A DNA stretch of 9,242 nucleotides from Cyanobacteria bacterium UBA2855 (lineage in GTDB: Bacteria; Cyanobacteriota; Vampirovibrionia; Gastranaerophilales; Gastranaerophilaceae): contig DEFJ01000034.1 in assembly GCA_002350725.1 (NCBI GenBank), positions 1 to 9,242 on the forward strand. Reading direction: 5' to 3'. Numbering within the stretch: the first letter of the stretch is position 1; the number at the start of each line of letters is the position of its first letter. Made by a program: the position numbers and the translations under genes. Shown piece by piece: positions 1 through 5,187 of this stretch. The notes beneath the pieces were generated by a model. The model saw only the letters and a program-made list of their open reading frames with translations, did not search any database and was not told where the DNA came from.

Positions 1-180
1 GAATTAACAAGTATTGTTTCGTCATTCTTGTCCTTGTATTTTTATACTCAGACTTGCTATTCTCTTTTCAATGTTCGATTTCTTCTCGCTTAACCGACAC
101 CACAACTTGATGTCAACTGTTATTCCAGTTCTCCTGACCAGTGTCTTGGGGTTTAGCCATCCAGTTCGTTTTTGCGAACC
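1..180 (-). promoter_or_regulatory. Probable rRNA operon leader RNA with boxA antitermination signal
   Basis: Read on the minus strand, this stretch follows a strong promoter and looks like the 5' leader of an rRNA operon whose 16S gene would lie beyond position 1. A boxA-like motif, GAACATTGAAAA, occupies 65-76. It differs by one base from GAACCTTGAAAA, the boxA I recall from cyanobacterial rRNA leaders and spacers, and resembles the Firmicutes form TTCTTTGAAAAC. Directly upstream is a boxB-like hairpin (94-116, nine pairs including wobbles, 5-nt loop). Near the transcription start is a second hairpin, GTTCG/CGAAC (164-179). No convincing protein is encoded: the open frame at 14-217 on the other strand has no ribosome binding site. 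A 16S-23S spacer is the alternative, but the promoter argues for a leader. No rRNA sequence itself is visible, so the identity is inferred. Confidence 0.55.
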
Positions 181-185
181 TATTC

Positions 186-213
186 ATCATATAACTTCAA
201 AATCTATTGTCAA
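186..213 (-). promoter_or_regulatory. Sigma70-type promoter firing leftward into the rRNA-like leader
   Basis: On the minus strand there is a consensus -35 TTGACA (208-213), a 16-bp spacer and a -10 TATGAT (186-191, five of six consensus bases). Transcription would start near 180. The DNA just upstream (about 214-245) is almost pure A/T and could act as an UP element, as expected for rRNA promoters. Confidence 0.65.
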
Positions 214-248
214 GTAATATTTTTATAAACTTTAATAAATCTTAATAT

Positions 249-257
249 TGCTATAAT
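249..257 (+). promoter_or_regulatory. Extended -10 promoter for a candidate small RNA
   Basis: TGCTATAAT is a perfect consensus -10 (252-257) preceded by the TG of an extended -10 element. The -35 region (around 229-234, ACTTTA) is poor, which extended -10 promoters tolerate. The predicted start is near 263-265. No gene follows on this strand before the terminator at 388-423, so the product would be a non-coding transcript. Confidence 0.45.
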
Positions 258-263
258 TTCGGA

Positions 264-425
264 AAGTTCGCTGTGACAATGCACATGTATTATTATTACA
301 TGATTTTATTTAAAAATCAAGCACTTACACTTGTGATTATTTATATTTGTTTACATATTGCTCAAAAATTCCAACTTCGCTCTTTAAAAAAATTAAGGTA
401 CGAATATTCGTACCTTAATTTTTCT
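264..425 (+). ncRNA. Candidate structured small RNA (unclassified)
   Basis: About 160 nt lie between an extended -10 promoter and a strong intrinsic terminator with no credible reading frame. The open frame 273-512 runs through the terminator and lacks a ribosome binding site. The two ends can pair: AAGTT (264-268) with AACTT (373-377), TGACAAT (273-279) with ATTGcTCA (357-364), and ATGTA (284-288) with TACAT (352-356). Internally, GATTTTatttaAAAATC (302-318) can form one hairpin. Alternatively AATCAAG (315-321) can pair with CTTgtGATT (330-338). A rod-like fold with a central bubble is reminiscent of 6S RNA, but the sequence is not recognised and AT-rich DNA yields chance stems. The terminator alone could belong only to the minus-strand gene at 462-938. 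Confidence 0.33.
388..423. terminator. Bidirectional intrinsic terminator, perfect 36-bp palindrome
   Basis: Both 18-base arms are exactly complementary around the centre at 405/406, with AAGGTACG...CGTACCTT as the GC-bearing part of the stem and A/T tracts on both outer flanks. Read on the minus strand it lies 38 bp after the stop of the 158-aa gene and ends in seven T residues. Read on the plus strand it ends in five T residues and would close the candidate small RNA. Confidence 0.8.
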
Positions 426-461
426 GCTCTCATTTTAATAGTATGTAATCTTCATTATGCC

Positions 462-938
462 CTAAAAACCTTTTTTATTTACATAAGTGTTATACATCAT
501 ATAACCATCTGAATCAAAATGCTGTCCCGGCTCAGCTTCATCATGAATTTCTTTTACATCATATACTCCATTATCCTGTGTTGAACGCCAATGAATAATT
601 GCTTGCTTCCCATCAGGATCTGTAATATGTCGACTCATAAATTCAAAATTGCCGTCTCCGTTCTCATCAATTAAAGTATGATGAATTTTTGCACCGCTAA
701 TAATGATTTCTTTACGATCACTTCCGTATGTACTTCTTGCTTCAAATAAGACATTACCTTTTTTGTCCAAATACAAATCTCTTTTTACGAACATCTGAGG
801 TGAGCTATTATTATTTGGAGTAATATCTGCTGTGTGCTTAACTTTGGCAACACGCTGTCTTAAATCTGTCAATCCGCTTAAAAAGCTTAATCTTGAATAC
901 ATGCCAGGTAATGTAACTTGTCCGTTTGAATTTCCCAT
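462..938 (-). CDS. Hypothetical protein, 158 aa, with Asp/Gly turn motifs
   Basis: The family is not recognised. The start is well supported: AAGGAG lies 6 bases before the ATG. There is no signal peptide or membrane segment, so it is probably cytoplasmic unless exported by an unusual route. The N-terminal 45 residues look flexible, ending in an Asn/Ser run (42-46). The rest alternates short beta-strand-like stretches with Asp/Gly turns: DKKGN (58-62), DENGDGNFE (91-99), DPDG (107-110) and DSDG (142-145). The 91-99 loop resembles a calcium-binding EF-hand/dockerin loop (Asp, Asn, Asp at positions 1, 3, 5 and Gly at 6), but position 12 is Ser, not the usual Glu/Asp, so metal binding is a guess. 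The gene stands alone on this strand, ends at the terminator 388-423 and diverges from the response-regulator operon, so its promoter lies in the shared 939-1187 spacer. Confidence 0.8.
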   Translation of the reverse strand: MGNSNGQVTLPGMYSRLSFLSGLTDLRQRVAKVKHTADITPNNNSSPQMFVKRDLYLDKKGNVLFEARSTYGSDRKEIIISGAKIHHTLIDENGDGNFEFMSRHITDPDGKQAIIHWRSTQDNGVYDVKEIHDEAEPGQHFDSDGYMMYNTYVNKKGF

Positions 939-1038
939 AATAATCTCCTTTTAATTTAATTTGTAAATCCCCGTTAAAAACTTTCTTTAGTTTTAAAACC
1001 CTTACATATATAATAAAAATTTTTGCCCAAAATAATTG

Positions 1039-1052
1039 CCACCGCCCCGCCC
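1039..1052 (-). other. G-rich tract, possible two-tier G-quadruplex
   Basis: In an otherwise AT-rich spacer, the minus strand carries four G runs (GGG, GGGG, GG, GG) separated by single bases. This fits a two-quartet G-quadruplex. It lies about 100 bases upstream of the 158-aa gene's start codon, so it could be in that gene's promoter or 5' leader. It is followed on the plus strand by a short 5-bp tandem repeat, CCTATCCTATCCTA (1051-1064). Confidence 0.3.
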
Positions 1053-1108
1053 TATCCTATCCTACTATGAAAGAGCATAAGCGGATTTCTGCCATTTTAA
1101 AACTCATC

Positions 1109-1126
1109 TTTACATAAATTTACATT
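1109..1126 (+). promoter_or_regulatory. HLR1-type (RpaB) operator upstream of the response regulator
   Basis: TTTACATAAATTTACATT is two TTTACA half-sites whose starts are 10 bp apart. It fits every position of the cyanobacterial HLR1 consensus, (G/T)TTACA(T/A)(T/A)NN(G/T)TTACA(T/A)(T/A), which is bound by the OmpR-family regulator RpaB. It sits 61 bp upstream of the start codon of an OmpR-family regulator, so autoregulation is the natural inference. The downstream half-site doubles as the -35 box of the best promoter, which would favour repression. If a weaker promoter 20 bp further downstream is used, the site would instead lie just above the core promoter and could activate. Confidence 0.65.
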
Positions 1127-1147
1127 ATATTTTTGGGGTTGTATAAC
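1119..1147 (+). promoter_or_regulatory. Promoter of the response regulator-kinase-tadA operon
   Basis: -35 TTTACA (1119-1124), 17-bp spacer and -10 TATAAC (1142-1147) each match five of six consensus bases, giving a start near 1154. An alternative is TTGTAT (1139-1144), 17 bp and TAAAAT (1162-1167), with a start near 1174. The first is the better match, but it overlaps the HLR1 site. Confidence 0.5.
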
Positions 1148-1187
1148 ATGACATTTTACGATAAAATCAGAACAAAAGAGGGATATT

Positions 1188-1901
1188 ATGAGTGATATTC
1201 AAAAACGTATTTTGATTGTCGATGACGATGATGAAATTAGAGAATTATTGGAATTTGACATTTCGCAGAGCGGATATTTTGTAGACACGGCAAGTGACGG
1301 ATTAGAGGGATTGAATAAAGCATTAAACAATTCTTATGATTTGATAATATTGGATGTTATGATGCCAAAAATGAATGGCTATGACGTTTGTAAAAACATC
1401 AGGCAAGCAAAACTTGCAATACCAATACTTATGCTAACCGCAAAAGGAACAATTGATGATAAAACAGAAGGTTTTGACTGCGGTGCAGATGATTATTTGG
1501 TAAAACCGTTTGATATAAGAGAAGTTTTGCTTAGAATAAGGGTTTTATTAAGGAGAAATCAGGTTGAAGACGCAAACGCTCTTTCCGGGGAAACTTTAAG
1601 CGCAGGGGATATACAAATATATCCTGAAACTCTTGAATGTACGGTTGTAAACAAAAAAATAAAACTTACACCGACAGAATTTGAAATATTATACTGCCTT
1701 ATGCAGCATTTTAATAATCCTGTAACACTGGCAACACTATTAGACGAAGTTTGGGGATATGACAGTAATGAAGATGTCCGCATGCTCAGAGTCCACGTTG
1801 GAGGATTACGCAACAAAATCGAACCTGATCCTAAGAAACCTAAATATCTTAATACTGTAACAAATGTAGGATACAAACTCACTCCATTTGCGGAGAATTA
1901 A
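1188..1901 (+). CDS. OmpR/PhoB-family response regulator, RpaB-like
   Basis: This is a DNA-binding response regulator of 237 aa, full length for the family. The receiver domain (about 7-123) has the acidic pocket D12/D13, the phospho-acceptor D56 (LIILDVMMP), the switch T84 and the conserved K106 in LVKPF. A linker leads to a winged-helix domain (about 133-234) with the DNA-contacting helix around RVHVGGLRNKIE (201-212) and the C-terminal VGYKL hairpin. GAGGG sits 5 bases before the ATG. The cognate kinase follows after 2 bp. The HLR1 match in its promoter and the likely cyanobacterial lineage suggest an RpaB relative. The recognition helix is not the DVHISRLR form I associate with cyanobacterial RpaA/RpaB, so orthology is unproven and no symbol is given. 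It probably controls its own operon and the 4363-4475 intergenic promoters. Confidence 0.93.
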   Translation: MSDIQKRILIVDDDDEIRELLEFDISQSGYFVDTASDGLEGLNKALNNSYDLIILDVMMPKMNGYDVCKNIRQAKLAIPILMLTAKGTIDDKTEGFDCGADDYLVKPFDIREVLLRIRVLLRRNQVEDANALSGETLSAGDIQIYPETLECTVVNKKIKLTPTEFEILYCLMQHFNNPVTLATLLDEVWGYDSNEDVRMLRVHVGGLRNKIEPDPKKPKYLNTVTNVGYKLTPFAEN

Positions 1902-1903
1902 CA

Positions 1904-3589
1904 ATGAAACTTTTTCACTTTCACAGATTAAAAATAATTGAACAAATTGCGATAGTAGTATGTCTTGCGGTAATTATTCCGCTAACCGTATGTGGATTTA
2001 TAATTAACAACGTAAATCAACAGGCAATACGTTCTCAATTACGTTCTTCTGCCAGATTAACAGCGAGCATGGTTTCTGACGAGATAGATTTTTTCTCTGA
2101 TACTATTAATAATAGTCTTGCTCAAGTATCTAACTCCATGAAATATCTGCACTCAAACTATGAAAGAAAAAAATATCTTGAAAGTGTAGCAAAAACCTTT
2201 GATAGCTGCGAAAGAATACAGATAGTTAAAACCAAAACAGAATATGAAAAAATCCATGAAGAGAACAAAGCTGACCAAAATATAACGATTTCTACGAGTT
2301 TGGATTCCGGAGAATTACTTGTCGCAACCTACAATCTGACAAAATTAAAGATAAAACTTTTCCATTCTCTTAGAGATGATGTTCGACAAATATATGTTAT
2401 GACAAACGACGGCTCGCTAATTGCAGCACACAATTATACAGATTCCGTCTTTCAAGAGAGTCTTGCTCTTCTGCCTAAAGTTATGAACATTGATGAACCG
2501 GTTATTTTTGGGGATGTAAAAAATCAACCGTTGGCATACGTAAAAAAATTAGACCCGCCTATTACAATCATCGTAAATACTACAGAAAAGCTTACTAACC
2601 AGCTTATAGACCGCAACAGAGCTAAAATAATTTTATCAATCTTATTTGCAACCCTTATTATAATAGCAATTGTTGCATTATATACATATTACCTATACAT
2701 TAATATTCGTCAGCTATTCAAAGGCATCATAGCAATCAGCAAAGGAAACTATGAACGACAAATAAGACTTTTAACAACTGCGTTTACTCCGCATGAAATT
2801 GTATTCCTTGCATTTGAATTTAATCGAATGGCAGGAGAAATACACAAATCTTACATTCAGCTAAAACAAAATAATATTGAGCTAAAAGAATTAAACGATT
2901 TTCGCTCAAACCTGATTGATACGGTAAGTCATGAACTCAGAACTCCGTTAACCAGCATACAAGGCTATACCTCAAGGCTAATGAGGCAGGATATTGTTAT
3001 TGATGAAGAAACAAAACAAAAATCCCTCAGAATTATTAAAGAACAATCCGAAAGACTTAAACGCCTTATTGAAGACTTACTTACCATACCGGATATTGAG
3101 GGAATGAAATTGAGAGTAAACAGAGAATCAGTATGGATTCCTGAAGTAATTGAAACTTCAAAAATCCTAATAAAAAATAAAGATAAAAAGGAAATTATAA
3201 ACAATTTGGAAGAAACTTTTCCTAACGTAGTCGGAGATAAAAACCGTCTTGAGCAAGTATTTGTCAACTTAATCGAAAATGCAGTGAAATATGCAAAAGA
3301 AGATACACCGGTTATTATCGACGGAGAAATTCACAATACCAAAGCTCATATTTTTGTAAAAAATCATTGCGATGTAATACCAAAAGAAAATTTGGATAAA
3401 TTGTTTGATAAGTTTGTAAGACTTGATAACAAAACAACTAGAACTACAAGAGGCACCGGATTAGGCTTATTCATCGTAAAGGGACTGGTTGAAGCTATGG
3501 ATGGCAAAATAAACTTATATTCGGATGATAATTTCGGGTTCTGTGTCGAGATTATACTTAATATTGATAACGGTGAGGAAATCTTTTAA
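1904..3589 (+). CDS. Membrane sensor histidine kinase with degenerate G1 box
   Basis: This is a 561-aa inner-membrane sensor kinase and the presumed partner of the preceding regulator (2-bp gap; GGAG at 1892-1895 inside the regulator's 3' end). Transmembrane helices at about 11-35 and 241-266 flank a 205-residue extracytoplasmic sensor. Its parts IYVMTNDGSLIAAHN (163-177) and PLAYVKKL (209-216) resemble a Cache domain. A HAMP-like segment (about 265-318) leads to the H box SHELRTPL with phospho-acceptor H343. The ATPase domain has the N box (N447-N459), F box LFDKF (500-504) and G2 box GTGLGL (517-522). The G1 box, normally DxGxGIP, reads NHCDVIP (487-493), losing the Asp and both Gly residues. 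There is no PAS domain, unlike cyanobacterial NblS, the usual RpaB kinase. The conserved H343 and G2 argue for a working enzyme, but reduced or altered ATP handling is possible. Confidence 0.92.
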   Translation: MKLFHFHRLKIIEQIAIVVCLAVIIPLTVCGFIINNVNQQAIRSQLRSSARLTASMVSDEIDFFSDTINNSLAQVSNSMKYLHSNYERKKYLESVAKTFDSCERIQIVKTKTEYEKIHEENKADQNITISTSLDSGELLVATYNLTKLKIKLFHSLRDDVRQIYVMTNDGSLIAAHNYTDSVFQESLALLPKVMNIDEPVIFGDVKNQPLAYVKKLDPPITIIVNTTEKLTNQLIDRNRAKIILSILFATLIIIAIVALYTYYLYINIRQLFKGIIAISKGNYERQIRLLTTAFTPHEIVFLAFEFNRMAGEIHKSYIQLKQNNIELKELNDFRSNLIDTVSHELRTPLTSIQGYTSRLMRQDIVIDEETKQKSLRIIKEQSERLKRLIEDLLTIPDIEGMKLRVNRESVWIPEVIETSKILIKNKDKKEIINNLEETFPNVVGDKNRLEQVFVNLIENAVKYAKEDTPVIIDGEIHNTKAHIFVKNHCDVIPKENLDKLFDKFVRLDNKTTRTTRGTGLGLFIVKGLVEAMDGKINLYSDDNFGFCVEIILNIDNGEEIF

Positions 3590-4011
3590 TGATGAAATTT
3601 GCCATTGAGGCTGCACAAAAATCTGAAAAAGATATTGCGGTTGGTGCTGTTATTGTCAAAAACGGTAAAATCATTTCATCAGCACACAATAAAAAAGAAT
3701 TAAATAAAGATGTAACAGAACACGCAGAAATAATTGCAATTAGAGAAGCCAGCATAAAACTGGACAAATGGAGATTAGACGATTGCGAATTATACGTAAC
3801 CCTTGAGCCATGTCCTATGTGCGCTTGGGCAATATTGCAAGCAAGAATCAGAAATGTTTATTTTGGCAGTTATGATACAAATTATGGTGCACTAGGTTCA
3901 AAGCTTGACCTAAGAAAAATTCTAAATTCTAATACTAAGGTTTACGGTGGAATAATGGAAGACGAATGCAACAACCTATTAAAAACATATTTTCAAAATA
4001 TGCGCAAATAA
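3589..4011 (+). CDS. tadA: tRNA-specific adenosine deaminase TadA
   Basis: TadA is a zinc enzyme that deaminates the wobble adenosine A34 of tRNA-Arg(ACG) to inosine, allowing decoding of CGU, CGC and CGA. The 140-aa protein is a complete single-domain cytidine deaminase fold. It has H45-A-E47 (zinc ligand and proton-shuttle Glu), PCPMC with zinc ligands C75 and C78, and the downstream FGSYD...GALGS core typical of TadA. It is slightly shorter than the S. aureus and E. coli proteins, mostly at the ends. The ATG shares its A with the kinase stop (TAATG), giving translational coupling. A GAGG at 3575-3578 is spaced better for this start than for the second ATG at 3592. It is the third gene of the two-component operon. 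A non-tRNA deaminase is possible but less likely given the motif set. Confidence 0.88.
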   Translation: MMKFAIEAAQKSEKDIAVGAVIVKNGKIISSAHNKKELNKDVTEHAEIIAIREASIKLDKWRLDDCELYVTLEPCPMCAWAILQARIRNVYFGSYDTNYGALGSKLDLRKILNSNTKVYGGIMEDECNNLLKTYFQNMRK

Positions 4012-4362
4012 CTACACATCGATTATTTTATAAATCTCTTCCAAACGTGCTTTATTATTCAAATACCACCAACCGATTAATGTTTCAAAAGCTGTTGCCT
4101 GTCTGTATTCAGTTTGATTTTGACGTCTGCCGATAGGGATAGGCAGATTTCTTCCTCGCCTTGAAATTTCTGCTTCTTTTTCTGTTAATACAGGTTCTAT
4201 TTTATGCAAAATGTCAGCCTGATAAGAGGCTTTAACCTTTTCTGTAGTAAGTTTATGAAGATTTCTGGGATTGTTTGTCATAGTAATCGTTTTAGAACGG
4301 ATTTTTAATTCCCAAACTGCATCTCCGATATACGCATAATTTTTTAAACTCATTTCTTGCAT
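4012..4362 (-). CDS. mrnC: Mini-ribonuclease III
   Basis: Mini-III is a dimeric RNase III-type endonuclease without the double-stranded RNA-binding domain. In Bacillus it matures the 23S rRNA ends, and cyanobacteria also carry it. The 116-aa protein shows the family landmarks in order: YIGDAVWE (11-18, catalytic D14), NLHKLTT (34-40), RRGRN (68-72) and YRQATAFETLIGWWYL (86-101) with the catalytic Glu at E93. It is a little shorter than B. subtilis MrnC (143 aa), mostly at the C-terminus. No Shine-Dalgarno precedes the ATG at 4362. A second ATG three codons in (4353) has only AAGAA before it. A TAGAAT hexamer lies 6 bases upstream, so the transcript may be leaderless. Its stop codon touches the tadA stop codon with no spacer. 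Confidence 0.88.
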   Translation of the reverse strand: MQEMSLKNYAYIGDAVWELKIRSKTITMTNNPRNLHKLTTEKVKASYQADILHKIEPVLTEKEAEISRRGRNLPIPIGRRQNQTEYRQATAFETLIGWWYLNNKARLEEIYKIIDV

Positions 4363-4406
4363 ATTTTAATTCTAACACGAATTTAAAGAGTAAAACATTA
4401 AGCTTC

Positions 4407-4424
4407 TTTACACTTGTTTACATT
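4407..4424 (+). promoter_or_regulatory. Second HLR1-type operator between divergent genes
   Basis: TTTACACTTGTTTACATT has two exact TTTACA cores with starts 10 bp apart. It departs from the HLR1 consensus only at the seventh base (C instead of T/A). It lies in the 113-bp spacer between mrnC and the 222-aa gene, oriented like the latter. Relative to the likely -10 boxes it sits roughly 45-65 bp upstream of both transcription starts, a position suited to activation. It is followed, as at the first operator, by a T-run and G4 block (4431-4440). Confidence 0.6.
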
Positions 4425-4458
4425 TTCCTCTTTTTAGGGGAAAAAAATTTTTTGTTTG

Positions 4459-4469
4459 TATTTTAAAAT
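4459..4469 (+). promoter_or_regulatory. Probable -10 region of the 222-aa gene, no -35 box
   Basis: Overlapping hexamers TATTTT (4459-4464) and TAAAAT (4464-4469) are the only -10 candidates close to the start codon. Neither has a -35 at the right distance: that space holds the A7T6 tract at 4441-4453, which should be intrinsically bent. A missing -35 fits dependence on an activator such as one bound at 4407-4424. The start site would fall within a few bases of the ATG at 4476. Confidence 0.35.
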
Positions 4470-4475
4470 GAATGT

Positions 4476-5144
4476 ATGGAAGATAAAGAAAAGAAAAATG
4501 CATTCTCAAAATTTGACAGTTCAAAAGCCAATTGGTTTTTGAAATCTGAAAATTTGTCTGAATTATCCAATTTTTCAAGCAGCCGTCACAGGCTTAATTA
4601 TCTCGATTCTAAAATACTTGAAGGAGAAAACGAAACTGATACAGGGACGGAACCTTTAAAAATTGAATATAAAATTGAAGATAAAGAAAAAACCTTAAAA
4701 ACTATAAATCAAAAGATACAAATGTATGATAAAGTCGGAAATCAGCAGGAATTATTTAGCCAAAGAGTAAAAAAACAAAGAGTTGAAAAAGAGCTTAAAG
4801 ACCTATACAAAGAGTACAACGAAAAAGATTCTCCTAAGAACACTAAGGATATCATAACCGGCTCAATTGTTCCGGTTCAAAGGAGAATGCCTGTCATTAA
4901 CGCTATTAAAAAATTTATTAAACGCTATATTTTAGCTAAAATATCCCGAAAATTTAAAGCACTTGTAGTACTCGGGGATTCACTGGATTCGCTTGCGGTA
5001 ATTAACAAGAATGTAGATGACTTGCTAAACATGCAAACTCCTTATGGCGAAAACACTCAGAACTATCAAAAGCTGACAGAATATCTTTACAGAGCGCATA
5101 AAATTCGTTCACAAATTAATAAATCCATAAAAAGAACAGCATAA
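4476..5144 (+). CDS. Hypothetical basic, coiled-coil protein, 222 aa
   Basis: The family is not recognised. The protein is strongly charged and Lys-rich, without a signal peptide or clear membrane segment. Residues about 62-115 are Glu/Lys/Leu-rich and probably form a coiled coil. Residues 138-166 (around FIKRYILAKISRKFKALVV) form a very basic, possibly amphipathic helix that could contact membrane or nucleic acid. The C-terminal part (about 176-218) is helical and polar. An in-frame stop at 4464 leaves the ATG at 4476 as the only good start. No Shine-Dalgarno is present and the -10 candidates end 7-12 bases before it, so translation may be leaderless. It stands alone, divergent from mrnC and convergent with infB, and has an HLR1-type operator upstream. 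This makes it a candidate member of the two-component regulon, but nothing in the sequence gives its function. Confidence 0.75.
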   Translation: MEDKEKKNAFSKFDSSKANWFLKSENLSELSNFSSSRHRLNYLDSKILEGENETDTGTEPLKIEYKIEDKEKTLKTINQKIQMYDKVGNQQELFSQRVKKQRVEKELKDLYKEYNEKDSPKNTKDIITGSIVPVQRRMPVINAIKKFIKRYILAKISRKFKALVVLGDSLDSLAVINKNVDDLLNMQTPYGENTQNYQKLTEYLYRAHKIRSQINKSIKRTA

Positions 5145-5187
5145 ATACATACAGGCAATTTGAATTTCTTTGTGGCAAACGCATAAC

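Noticed and set aside
14..217. 67-aa open frame on the plus strand
   Set aside because: Antisense to the rRNA-like leader, with no ribosome binding site. Its sequence is explained by the leader hairpins and boxA on the other strand.
340..357. HLR1-like pair TTTATA/TTTACA at the 10-bp period in the left intergenic region
   Set aside because: One core base is wrong, and it lies inside the candidate small RNA, far from any start it could regulate. AT-rich DNA gives such near-matches by chance.
273..512. 79-aa open frame on the plus strand
   Set aside because: No ribosome binding site, low-complexity Tyr/Ile-rich product, and it runs through the palindromic terminator into the opposite-strand gene.
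961..982. TTTACA half-site on the minus strand upstream of the 158-aa gene
   Set aside because: The partner half-site (TTAACG) matches only four of six bases and lies downstream of any plausible promoter for that gene.
1004..1017. TATTAT/TATATG -10 box on the minus strand for the 158-aa gene
   Set aside because: No acceptable -35 at 15-19 bp, and AT-rich sequence makes such hexamers common. A promoter must exist in this spacer, but this one is not supportable.
4425..4453. TTTTCCT/AGGGGAAAA hairpin plus A7T6 as a terminator or attenuator before the 222-aa gene
   Set aside because: The stem needs a bulged G, is weak, and the following T-run is preceded by seven A residues. It is better read as a bent A-tract in the promoter.
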